A DNA stretch of 30,048 nucleotides from a virus: the IMG/VR virus record IMGVR_UViG_3300025312_000245, positions 1-30,048 of that record; one strand, 5' to 3'. The translations under genes were made by a program, and so were the position numbers. Of the stretch, positions 1-6,310 are shown piece after piece. Positions within the stretch are counted from its first letter, which is position 1. Every line of letters begins with the position of its first letter. The notes beneath the pieces are model-generated. The model worked only from the letters and a program-made list of their open reading frames with translations. It had not been told where the DNA came from and searched no databases.

Positions 1-1
1 C

Positions 2-370
2 CGGGGGGTCGTTTCCAATCAGGAACACAAGCAGATGCTCCAGATGTCAACGCTGTGCCCGATTATCAATGCTCCAAGCTGGAGAGCCGAGCGGGGGGTC
101 CAGGACCGTTTCTGGTCGGTATTTACCGCCGGGCGGTTCGGGGTCGTAGACTCGGAGGGGGTTTACGAATTTTTCGATGAGAAGGATGTCGTATGTGAAA
201 CCGACCCGGGGGAGTACATCGAGAAGTCCAGGTTCTTTCTGGAAAACCCGGCGGCGCAGGTCCCATACATCGAAAAGATACAGAAGCGAATCAAGGAAGA
301 ATACAACTACTATCATACGTGGGCGAACATTATCGACACGATTATAAGGAGAGAAGGCAGTGGACGGTAG
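2..370 (+). CDS. Glycosyltransferase, C-terminal part (CgeB-like / GT1-like), cut by window edge
   Basis: The reading frame is open from the first bases of the window, so the real start lies outside and only about 122 C-terminal residues are visible. The visible part resembles the C-terminal half of CgeB/Glyco_trans_1_2-type glycosyltransferases. An Arg-X-Phe helix is followed by a Gly-X-Phe-Gly-Val-Val-Asp strand (where a sugar nucleotide is normally held), then an acidic stretch, then the family's closing pattern: a helix, Phe-Leu-Glu-Asn-Pro, a long helix and Tyr-X-X-Tyr-His-Thr-Trp at the end. This is family-level recognition; donor and acceptor are unknown. The last 11 bases overlap the next gene. 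With the following methyltransferases and the GT2 fusion it forms a probable glycan-modifying cassette. The first in-frame ATG is at 35, but nothing suggests it is the true start. Confidence 0.65.
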   Translation, partial: RGVVSNQEHKQMLQMSTLCPIINAPSWRAERGVQDRFWSVFTAGRFGVVDSEGVYEFFDEKDVVCETDPGEYIEKSRFFLENPAAQVPYIEKIQKRIKEEYNYYHTWANIIDTIIRREGSGR

Positions 371-1007
371 GCCAGAAGAGATGTTTCATTTGGGGGAGGG
401 ATACAAGATGGGGATAGAGATTGCCCAGACAATCAGAGACGGCGGGATATTGGGAAGAATTGCTGGACTTAGACATGACATGGGGGTTCTGTCCGAGGCC
501 GTCTTCCGGGCGGGGGATGGAGACCATGTTGAGATTGGAACATTGTATGGGGCGTCGGCCATCCAGGTCGCCTTGGTCAAGAAGCACTTCAACCTAGGCG
601 GGGATGTTTACTGCATCGATCCCTTCGACGGATACTATGGGCCCGGACGGATGGACGGAAGCGGGGTCCCAGTTGTTGCTGAAACCTTTCTGAAGAACTG
701 TACTACCTTCGGTGTTTTGGATAGGGTTGTGCCAGTGGCGAAGAAGTCAATCCCATGGCCGCTGGGGGACAAGAAGTTCGTTTCTGCCTACGTTGATGGA
801 GATCATGATGGAAAGGCTCCATGGAAGGATATTGAGATTTGCAGGTATGCCGGGGCGAGATATATTGTTGTTGACAACTATGACACCTTGCACTCAGCGG
901 TAAGAGATGCTTGTATGACAGCGGCGTGGGGGGAATATCAGATTGCAGATGCAGTTCACATAAGTGGCATTACCTGTGTATTGGAGACGTTGAATGAACA
1001 TAAGTGA
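360..1007 (+). CDS. Class I SAM-dependent methyltransferase (Methyltransf_24-like)
   Basis: 215 residues, GTG start at 360 chosen because AAGGAG lies at 346-351, 8 bases upstream; the next in-frame ATG (381) lacks such a site. It is predicted to transfer a methyl group from S-adenosylmethionine. Motif I is V-E-I-G-T-L-Y-G-A-S at residues 57-66, followed by a strand ending in Asp (Tyr-Cys-Ile-Asp-Pro-Phe) that would hold the SAM ribose, then a Tyr-Val-Asp-Gly-Asp-His segment and a Val-Val-Asp-Asn strand. That order is typical of the Methyltransf_24/TylF-like group, which often O-methylates sugars or small acceptors, but the acceptor here is unknown. The start overlaps the glycosyltransferase by 11 bases and the end overlaps the next methyltransferase by 14, so the three are probably translated together. 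Confidence 0.8.
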   Translation: MDGRPEEMFHLGEGYKMGIEIAQTIRDGGILGRIAGLRHDMGVLSEAVFRAGDGDHVEIGTLYGASAIQVALVKKHFNLGGDVYCIDPFDGYYGPGRMDGSGVPVVAETFLKNCTTFGVLDRVVPVAKKSIPWPLGDKKFVSAYVDGDHDGKAPWKDIEICRYAGARYIVVDNYDTLHSAVRDACMTAAWGEYQIADAVHISGITCVLETLNEHK

Positions 1008-1599
1008 TTTCTTCCATGTAGACGACCCCCACACCAGAAAGTGGGAGGGACACAACCTCCCGGCGGGGTGGTGGAGCAGGCACTATGAATACCCATGGGC
1101 AATCCAGTGGGCGAGGCCGCACATGACGGTTATGGATGCGGGGACGGGGCAGGTCTTCAGCCCCTTCCGCTACGTCTTGGCAGACAAATGCCGGGAGGGC
1201 ATTGCGGTAGATACGAAGGAGCCCGAGGACGTAAAGAACTGGCCCCAGAACCTCAGCTTTACCGACGCCGATCTGGCCGGCCCGGGGTCGGACATCTTTG
1301 ATTATTTTGATGCCATCTTCTGCATCAATGTCCTACCGGAGGTTGACAGAATTGGAATGGTTCTGAAAAATTTCGCCCAGTGGCTCAAGACGGGAGGCAT
1401 TGCCGTTCTGACCTTCGATGTACAATATGAGATGGATAAACCCCTCGGGGCGCCGGGGGTTGACATCCTCGACTTTCACCGGGCAGCTATGGATGCCAAA
1501 CTGAAACATCAGGAAGAAAACTACTGGGGCAGTAAGGAAAATGCCTTGCACCATCCGGTCTTCAATCTCTGTATCTACCATGCGGTGTTGAAGAAATGA
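994..1599 (+). CDS. Class I SAM-dependent methyltransferase
   Basis: 201 residues. The ATG at 994 is preceded by GGAG at 983-986 and lies inside the end of the previous gene. Motif I is V-M-D-A-G-T-G-Q at residues 46-53; a strand ending in Val-Asp-Thr follows (acidic ribose-binding residue), then Tyr-Phe-Asp-Ala-Ile-Phe-Cys-Ile-Asn-Val-Leu at about 108-118 (motif IV region), then a helix and Gly-Gly-Ile-Ala-Val-Leu-Thr-Phe. This is the Methyltransf_11/25-type fold. The N-terminal 40 residues are Trp/His/Tyr rich and could form a substrate cap. The substrate is unknown; its place between glycosyltransferase genes suggests a glycan or lipid-linked sugar. It differs clearly from the preceding methyltransferase, so it is not a simple duplication. 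Confidence 0.78.
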   Translation: MNISDFFHVDDPHTRKWEGHNLPAGWWSRHYEYPWAIQWARPHMTVMDAGTGQVFSPFRYVLADKCREGIAVDTKEPEDVKNWPQNLSFTDADLAGPGSDIFDYFDAIFCINVLPEVDRIGMVLKNFAQWLKTGGIAVLTFDVQYEMDKPLGAPGVDILDFHRAAMDAKLKHQEENYWGSKENALHHPVFNLCIYHAVLKK

Positions 1600-1618
1600 T
1601 TTCTTCGGAGGCAGTGCT

Positions 1619-2059
1619 ATGAGTGTAATTGTGTGGGACGGAAAAACTTTGGCGGCGGACAAACAGTCAACCATTGGTGGAACCGTCTTTACGGTCACAA
1701 AGATAAAGAAAATCAGAGGGCATCTTGTTGGAGTTGTTGGGAATACTGACCAGGTTCAAGAACTGTTCCGATGGTTCGATGGGGAAGAGAAGGAAGACAA
1801 GTGGCCGAAATTTCAAGAAGATCCGAATACCATGTCCCACCTTTTAGTTATCGAGCCGCCCGGGAGGATTTGGAAATACGAGACACGGCCCATCCCTTTT
1901 GAAGTTGAGCAAGATTTTTATGCTATGGGAAGTGGGCAGGATGTTGCCATCGGCGCCCTGACGGCGGGGGCCGACGCCAAAAGAGCAGTAGAGATTGCAT
2001 CTCAATGGGAGGCTGAATGTGGGCAGGGGGTAGATGTGTTGGAGTTGGGCGATGGATAA
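1619..2059 (+). CDS. HslV/proteasome-like Ntn hydrolase with predicted Ser nucleophile
   Basis: 146 residues; ATG at 1619 with GGAGG at 1607-1611. The chain matches the proteasome beta/HslV fold by eye. A short first strand is followed by Leu-Ala-Ala-Asp-Lys-Gln (HslV has Ala-Gly-Asp-Gly-Gln; the Asp is catalytic Asp17 there), then Thr-Lys-Ile-Lys-Lys-Ile (region of catalytic Lys33), a Val-Gly-Val-Val-Gly-Asn-Thr-Asp turn, then Tyr-Ala-Met-Gly-Ser-Gly-Gln and an Ala-Val-Glu-Ile-Ala helix, ending like HslV. The N terminus is Met-Ser-Val-Ile-Val: after Met removal the nucleophile would be Ser1, not the usual Thr1. It is shorter than HslV (about 175). Phage genomes are known to carry such small proteasome-like genes of unclear role. 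It could act as a peptidase or amidase. No HslU-like ATPase is in the window. Confidence 0.72.
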   Translation: MSVIVWDGKTLAADKQSTIGGTVFTVTKIKKIRGHLVGVVGNTDQVQELFRWFDGEEKEDKWPKFQEDPNTMSHLLVIEPPGRIWKYETRPIPFEVEQDFYAMGSGQDVAIGALTAGADAKRAVEIASQWEAECGQGVDVLELGDG

Positions 2060-3716
2060 ACTCTACATCGGCATGGTTACGTTTGGAAATCTGCCTTACA
2101 CGAGGATGGCGATACAGTCGTTGATGGAGACAGCGTCTCCCCCCGCCGAGTTTGTGGTTGTGGTTGGGAAGCCGGGGGATGAAGAAACGGTTTCTTATTT
2201 AGACGGCATCCCAGAAGAAAACGAGGAGGGGGATTCAATTATTATTTTGAAGAGACATCCAACCAACCTCGGCTTCCCCTGGGGCATAAACGATATTATG
2301 CAGTATGTGTTCAAGATGGCGGGGGCAGATAAACTCCTGATCGTGGGGAATGATTGCATTGCCTATCCTGACGCAGTTGACGAGTTGCTCTATGTGGCGG
2401 CGGCTTACCCGGACTTCGATTATTTTTCTGGAACAGAAACGAAGTCTGTATGGTTCAAAGACAAGTATCCCCACAGATCGAGCATGATAAATCCCGATGG
2501 AGTTCTGAATGTTGGGGGGGTTGGGTGGGAACCATATTACTTCAAGGAACATCTGGCACATTGGGAAGATGTGAAGAGAAATTCTTCGCTGTGGGGGAAG
2601 GTCAAAGAGATTACTTACATCAATGGCTTCCACAACTTTGCCCTGATAAGAAAGTCTTACTTCGACAAGGTTGGGTACGTTGACCCCGCCTTCTTCCCGG
2701 CCTACTATGAGGACGTTGACTACGTGCGGCGGGGGAGGCTGGCGGGGTGCAAGTTCGCCGAGGTCCCTATGGCTCAGTATTTTCACTTCGAGAGTACAAC
2801 CATCAAAACCGAGACCGGGGACATGCACCGCCGTTATTTCCCTCTAAACCGCCGATATTACGAGGAGAAGTGGGAGGGCGGGCCGGGGGAGGAATTGAAC
2901 GTGCGCCCCTTTGCTGGCCGGACGACCCGGCACGGAAGGGTGTTGGCCTCGGCGGAACATTTCGACTTGAAAGAAAGAAACGACATCTTCGAGCGGGGGA
3001 TGGTTGACTACATGAAATGGACGCCGGCGGGGTTCAAGGACTTGCACAAAGGACAGCGATGTGTCATTGCCTGCAACGGGCCAAGCCTGAACGACGTAGA
3101 CATGGATCTCCTGCGGGGGGAGATTGTCTTCGGATTGAACCGTGGATACATGAAGAACAAGCTGCCAATGACGTATCAGGTTGCTGTCAATCTGAATGTG
3201 TTGCATCAATGGGGAGAAAAAATTGTTGACTATCATTTTTTGGGGGACGGGGCATGGGATGTGATTCCGACTTTCATTCCCCATGGCCTTGATGAGTTCT
3301 GGCACCCCCACGTCTACGGATTGCTTTTTGGGCCGCCGGAGGAGAGGTTTTTCAGCACAGACATCGATCGGCCAATTTACCAAGGTCACACGGTTTCCTT
3401 CGTCGCCCTCCAGATTGCCTACTACATGGGATTTTCAGATGTTATAATGGTGGGGATGGACCATCACTACCCCCGGGCGGAGGGTCATCCTACGAACACT
3501 CCGATTGAGAGCAAAGGACCCGATACCGACCACTTCCATAGCGAATACTTTCCGGTGGGGTCCACGTGGGAGACGCCGAACCTGGGGAGGTCCGAAGAAG
3601 CCTACCGCATGGCCCTGGAAGCATACACGGCGGCGGGGAGGCAAGTCGTCAACGCCAGCACATTCAGCAGGTGCGACGTTTTTCCTCGGGTAAGTTTAGA
3701 GGAGGCATTGAGATGA
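2052..3716 (+). CDS. Fusion: family-2 glycosyltransferase + DUF115/sialyltransferase-like domain
   Basis: 554 residues from ATG 2052 (GGAG at 2041-2044); an upstream in-frame GTG at 2034 is unlikely because it lies inside the previous gene without a better site. Residues 1-275 are a GT-A type family-2 glycosyltransferase: opening Ile-Gly-Met-Val-Thr-Phe-Gly-Asn, Asn-Leu-Gly-Phe-Pro-Trp-Gly-Ile-Asn, Val-Gly-Asn-Asp at the metal/sugar-nucleotide site, and Phe-Phe-Pro-Ala-Tyr-Tyr-Glu-Asp-Val-Asp-Tyr near the acceptor/base region. Residues 335-550 form a second Rossmann-like domain beginning Cys-Val-Ile-Ala-Cys-Asn-Gly-Pro-Ser-Leu-Asn (GPS at 343-345) and containing Val-Gly-Met-Asp-His-His-Tyr. 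This is the pattern of DUF115/MptE-like proteins and of GT42 (CstI-type) sialyltransferases. Both domains suggest glycan assembly. It overlaps the previous gene by 8 and the next by 4 bases. Confidence 0.72.
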   Translation: MDKLYIGMVTFGNLPYTRMAIQSLMETASPPAEFVVVVGKPGDEETVSYLDGIPEENEEGDSIIILKRHPTNLGFPWGINDIMQYVFKMAGADKLLIVGNDCIAYPDAVDELLYVAAAYPDFDYFSGTETKSVWFKDKYPHRSSMINPDGVLNVGGVGWEPYYFKEHLAHWEDVKRNSSLWGKVKEITYINGFHNFALIRKSYFDKVGYVDPAFFPAYYEDVDYVRRGRLAGCKFAEVPMAQYFHFESTTIKTETGDMHRRYFPLNRRYYEEKWEGGPGEELNVRPFAGRTTRHGRVLASAEHFDLKERNDIFERGMVDYMKWTPAGFKDLHKGQRCVIACNGPSLNDVDMDLLRGEIVFGLNRGYMKNKLPMTYQVAVNLNVLHQWGEKIVDYHFLGDGAWDVIPTFIPHGLDEFWHPHVYGLLFGPPEERFFSTDIDRPIYQGHTVSFVALQIAYYMGFSDVIMVGMDHHYPRAEGHPTNTPIESKGPDTDHFHSEYFPVGSTWETPNLGRSEEAYRMALEAYTAAGRQVVNASTFSRCDVFPRVSLEEALR

Positions 3717-4036
3717 AGGCCGCTAAATTTTGGGTTTCGACAGACTTGATTCGGGAATTATTGGGGATGCCAAAAGGGGCGGAACTTTTGGACATAAAAA
3801 TAAACAGAGACACAACTCATTTTCCAGTCGAGATTACGTTTACTCATCCTCAACTAAAGGACCAGCCGGAGGGGTATGGCATACCTCTCCTCTCTGTTGT
3901 AGTTAGAACAACGACAGATGTAAGCAAACCCGCGGTGCATCAAGAGTGGGAATTGGATCAGATTCCAGAATTTGAGGCCGGGGAGGATAGTCATGGCAAT
4001 GAAGAAAAGGAGCATCTAAATGGAACAGGAAATTAG
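3713..4036 (+). CDS. Hypothetical phage protein
   Basis: 107 residues from ATG 3713, which overlaps the previous stop in ATGA and has GAGGAGG just upstream (about 3698-3705). The frame stays open further upstream to 3566, but that part lies wholly inside the glycosyltransferase gene. The protein has a mixed alpha/beta look: an N-terminal helix-like segment with Trp-Val-Ser-Thr-Asp-Leu-Ile-Arg-Glu-Leu-Leu-Gly-Met, then alternating strands with Asp-Ile-Lys-Ile-Asn and Phe-Pro-Val-Glu-Ile-Thr-Phe, then an acidic tail. I recognise no family. It resembles the next gene product in style (small, acidic end, central 'GVKIKV/VEITF' strand pair), so the two could belong to a pair of related small proteins, but this is not proven. 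Confidence 0.65.
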   Translation: MKAAKFWVSTDLIRELLGMPKGAELLDIKINRDTTHFPVEITFTHPQLKDQPEGYGIPLLSVVVRTTTDVSKPAVHQEWELDQIPEFEAGEDSHGNEEKEHLNGTGN

Positions 4037-4349
4037 TTCGGGATGGTTTGTGGACCCGCCCATTATTGAGGTTATCCATAAGAGGTATCCCCCGACCAAC
4101 CCCCACAAAGAAACTGTGGGGGTGAAAATAAAAGTGGACGGAAACTTTTGCGGAAAGTGGGAGCCGGTTGAGTTGGGAGAAAACCCGCTGGATGTCTTTT
4201 TTCGGGTAGTGGAGAAGCTCAAGTCTGCCGTGGAAACCCCATCCGAATTTGGTCTTTATGATGCGCCCCATAGAGAGGAAGATAATAGCCATGGCGATGA
4301 AAAAGAGGAAGTGGATACAGGGGGCGGTAAAACGCCCGGGGCGGCTTGA
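4020..4349 (+). CDS. Hypothetical phage protein
   Basis: 109 residues. ATG at 4020 follows AAAGGAG at 4006-4012, a strong site inside the end of the preceding gene (17-base overlap). The N-terminal half is Pro/Tyr rich; a central strand pair (Val-Gly-Val-Lys-Ile-Lys-Val-Asp-Gly) and a helix (Phe-Phe-Arg-Val-Val-Glu-Lys-Leu-Lys) follow. The last 30 residues are hydrophilic and acidic and are encoded where the next gene already overlaps in another frame (from 4291). No family is recognised. The gene contains a perfect short hairpin at 4099-4123, listed separately. Confidence 0.6.
   Translation: MEQEISSGWFVDPPIIEVIHKRYPPTNPHKETVGVKIKVDGNFCGKWEPVELGENPLDVFFRVVEKLKSAVETPSEFGLYDAPHREEDNSHGDEKEEVDTGGGKTPGAA
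4099..4123 (+). other. Perfect 9-bp hairpin inside a coding region
   Basis: ACCCCCACA (4099-4107) pairs completely with TGTGGGGGT (4115-4123) around the 7-base loop AAGAAAC. It lies about 80 bases into the gene starting at 4020, encoding Pro-His-Lys-Glu-Thr-Val. It is followed by A-rich sequence, not a T-run, so it is not a classical terminator. It may act on mRNA stability or be coincidental. Confidence 0.35.
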
Positions 4350-4497
4350 GGAACTTGCCAAGAAGGAGGGGGTATTGAAGGGTGGGAAAATCCCCTGCGG
4401 CTGGCTGGCACAGAAAGCCAAGAGCGACGATAAGAGCCTGGCGTCTGCCGCCCGGCTTGCGATGAGAATGAAGGGGTGCGGGGGGCAGGAATTGTGA
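4291..4497 (+). CDS. Small basic phage protein of the 'KWIQ-A-KRPG-L' type
   Basis: 68 residues from ATG 4291, preceded by GAGAGGAA at 4273-4280; the frame is open back to 4249, but the segment after 4291 (Met-Ala-Met-Lys-Lys-Arg-Lys-Trp-Ile-Gln) is where the recognisable sequence begins. The pattern Lys-Trp-Ile-Gln-X-Ala-Val-Lys-Arg-Pro-Gly-X-Leu, then a Gly-Gly-Lys-Ile-Pro segment and a closing Ala-Arg-Leu-Ala-Met-Arg-Met-Lys helix, occurs in many tailed phages as a small highly basic protein of unknown function. That comparison is from memory of the family style. Here it overlaps the preceding gene by 59 bases. Its positive charge would suit nucleic-acid binding, but this is only an inference. 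Confidence 0.68.
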   Translation: MAMKKRKWIQGAVKRPGRLEELAKKEGVLKGGKIPCGWLAQKAKSDDKSLASAARLAMRMKGCGGQEL

Positions 4498-4718
4498 TTT
4501 TTGCCAGAGGCATCGGATCTCACGGAGGGAGCGAAGCGGGAGATGACCCGCTTGATATGGGGTTTTGGTTTGGTGGCTTGTTCATTACGCTTCAATGTAC
4601 AGATACTTATGAGGACGATTTGAGAACACTGGAGCGGGCAGTAGAAATCTTGAACGACCCCAATAAGACAAAAAAGCCCGAGGTCGTTTTGGGTGGGAAG
4701 ATGCATCGAATAAAGTAA
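4494..4718 (+). CDS. Hypothetical small protein
   Basis: About 74 residues if it begins at GTG 4494, which overlaps the previous stop as GTGA. Other in-frame starts are GTG 4476 and ATG 4557 (with GGGAGA 13 bases upstream); none has an ideal ribosome binding site, so the start is uncertain. The chain has Gly-rich opening residues, a hydrophobic strand (Trp-Phe-Gly-Gly-Leu-Phe-Ile-Thr-Leu), then an acidic helix (Tyr-Glu-Asp-Asp-Leu-Arg-Thr-Leu-Glu-Arg-Ala-Val-Glu-Ile-Leu) and a basic tail. No family is recognised. Its place directly before the large terminase is where a small terminase often lies, but it is shorter than usual for TerS and shows no visible helix-turn-helix. Confidence 0.5.
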   Translation: MIFARGIGSHGGSEAGDDPLDMGFWFGGLFITLQCTDTYEDDLRTLERAVEILNDPNKTKKPEVVLGGKMHRIK

Positions 4719-4750
4719 TCCTTTCTTTGGGTGGGCGGGGAGAATAGATT

Positions 4751-6307
4751 TTGAGGCCCTTTGTTGATTGGATCGACAACGCGGGTTTCTGGGTTTCCGA
4801 GACCTGGGATATAGAAAAGAAAGAGTGGGTGGGGGCGGGGTGGTTGAAACTCTTTCCTGAACAGCGGGCCATCTTCGAGTATTGTCTGACCCCCGACGCC
4901 GAGGGGAAGTTTCCCTATACGACTCTGCTCTTCAGCACCACGAAAAAATCTGGGAAATCTACCCTGGCTGCGGCGGTTGCTCAGTGGTGTGCAGAGGAAC
5001 TCCCGCCGGCCTCCGAGATTTTCGTTTGTGCTAACACCCAGGAGCAGGGAGAGGGGCGGGTCGGCAAGGACTTGAAATATCACATTGACCACTCGGGGCG
5101 GGTCTATTTGAACAAGGAGGGGGAGGAAGAAGATGCCAAGGTAACACAGTGGGGGATCAAATATCCGAACGGGACGCTCATCGGCATCCTCGCCCAGAAC
5201 TATCGCTCCGCCGCCGGGTCCAGACATGCTCTCGTTGTGTGGGATGAGTTGTGGGGGCGGGAGACAGAGGCCGACCGCAAGATGTGGGATGAACTGACCC
5301 CCATCCCGACCGTGCCGGTCAGTCTCCAATTCATCGCTACCTACGCCGGATATGAGAACGATTCCAAATTGCTGTGGGATTTGTACTTGCAGGGCGTAGG
5401 AAAGGACGAACACAAAGATGGGCAGGGGGAGCCCATCCCCGAACTGGAGGGGCTGCCCTGTTGGAAGAATGGGAAGCTGTTTACTTTTTGGGACCATGAG
5501 AACCGGATGCCCTGGCAAACCCAGGAGTATCTGGATGACGAACTGGCCCGCAACCGCCCATCGGCTTACCTGCGCTTCCATGAGAATCAGTGGGTAACGT
5601 CTCACGAAATCTTCATCCCAATTGAGTGGTGGGACTTGGCGGCGAAGGCGTATGAGAAAGATGCAATTCTTTGGAACGATCATCCTTATCGCCAGTATCC
5701 GGTGTTCATTGGCATTGATGCCGCAGTAAAGAAGGACAGCACGGCAGTCGTTGGGGTTTGCTACGATGCCGCCGAGGGAGTCGTCGTCGAGATATTCCGC
5801 AAGATTTGGCAGCCGACTACGGGGGAGATTTTTAGCCTCCAGGATACCGTTGGAGAATTTGTGAAATCCGTGTATAATGACTTCAACGTGCAGAAGGTCG
5901 TGTACGATCCGACCCACATGCACGAAACGATGTCCAGCTTGGTCAAAGAGGGGATACCGATGGAGCAGTATGTCCAATCCCCCGGCAACATGATTGCTGC
6001 AAGCCAGGCGTTTTATGATTTGCTCCAGAAGGGAGCCTACAAGACCTTCCCTGGGGAAGATGCCCGCCGCCACATTCAGATGGCGGTTGCACAGGAGACG
6101 GGGAGGGGATTTCGTATTGTCAAGGACAAACAGAAACGGAAGCATCCAATCGACTACGCGATTGCCGCAGCGATGGCCTGCAAAGCCTCTCTTGATTCCG
6201 GCGGGGTTGATGTTGTGAAGCCCATTCGCATACCGTCGAATTTCTCTGACTCTTCTGCATGGCGGGAGGACGACCAATCCTGGTTGCCCTTCCCGCTCCA
6301 GGACTAG
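4751..6307 (+). CDS. Terminase large subunit (ATPase + nuclease)
   Basis: 518 residues. This is the packaging motor that cuts and pumps DNA into the procapsid through the portal. The start must be TTG 4751: an in-frame TAG sits 3 bases before it, GGGGAGAA lies at 4737-4744, and the first internal Met is at residue 179, beyond the ATPase motifs. A degenerate Walker A (Ser-Thr-Thr-Lys-Lys-Ser-Gly-Lys-Ser-Thr) is at residues 62-71, Walker B Val-Val-Trp-Asp-Glu at 162-166, and a motif III-like Gln-Phe-Ile-Ala-Thr at about 193-197. The RNase H-like nuclease shows Gly-Ile-Asp (D323), Tyr-Asp-Pro (D386) and a late Asp in His-Pro-Ile-Asp-Tyr-Ala (D468). Length and order fit a complete TerL. It is followed 3 bases later by the portal gene. 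Confidence 0.95.
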   Translation: MRPFVDWIDNAGFWVSETWDIEKKEWVGAGWLKLFPEQRAIFEYCLTPDAEGKFPYTTLLFSTTKKSGKSTLAAAVAQWCAEELPPASEIFVCANTQEQGEGRVGKDLKYHIDHSGRVYLNKEGEEEDAKVTQWGIKYPNGTLIGILAQNYRSAAGSRHALVVWDELWGRETEADRKMWDELTPIPTVPVSLQFIATYAGYENDSKLLWDLYLQGVGKDEHKDGQGEPIPELEGLPCWKNGKLFTFWDHENRMPWQTQEYLDDELARNRPSAYLRFHENQWVTSHEIFIPIEWWDLAAKAYEKDAILWNDHPYRQYPVFIGIDAAVKKDSTAVVGVCYDAAEGVVVEIFRKIWQPTTGEIFSLQDTVGEFVKSVYNDFNVQKVVYDPTHMHETMSSLVKEGIPMEQYVQSPGNMIAASQAFYDLLQKGAYKTFPGEDARRHIQMAVAQETGRGFRIVKDKQKRKHPIDYAIAAAMACKASLDSGGVDVVKPIRIPSNFSDSSAWREDDQSWLPFPLQD

Positions 6308-6310
6308 AAC

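Noticed and set aside
3566-3712. Upstream extension of the gene starting at 3713
   Set aside because: The added part lies wholly within the end of the glycosyltransferase gene, and ATG 3713 has a strong GAGGAGG site and an ATGA overlap.
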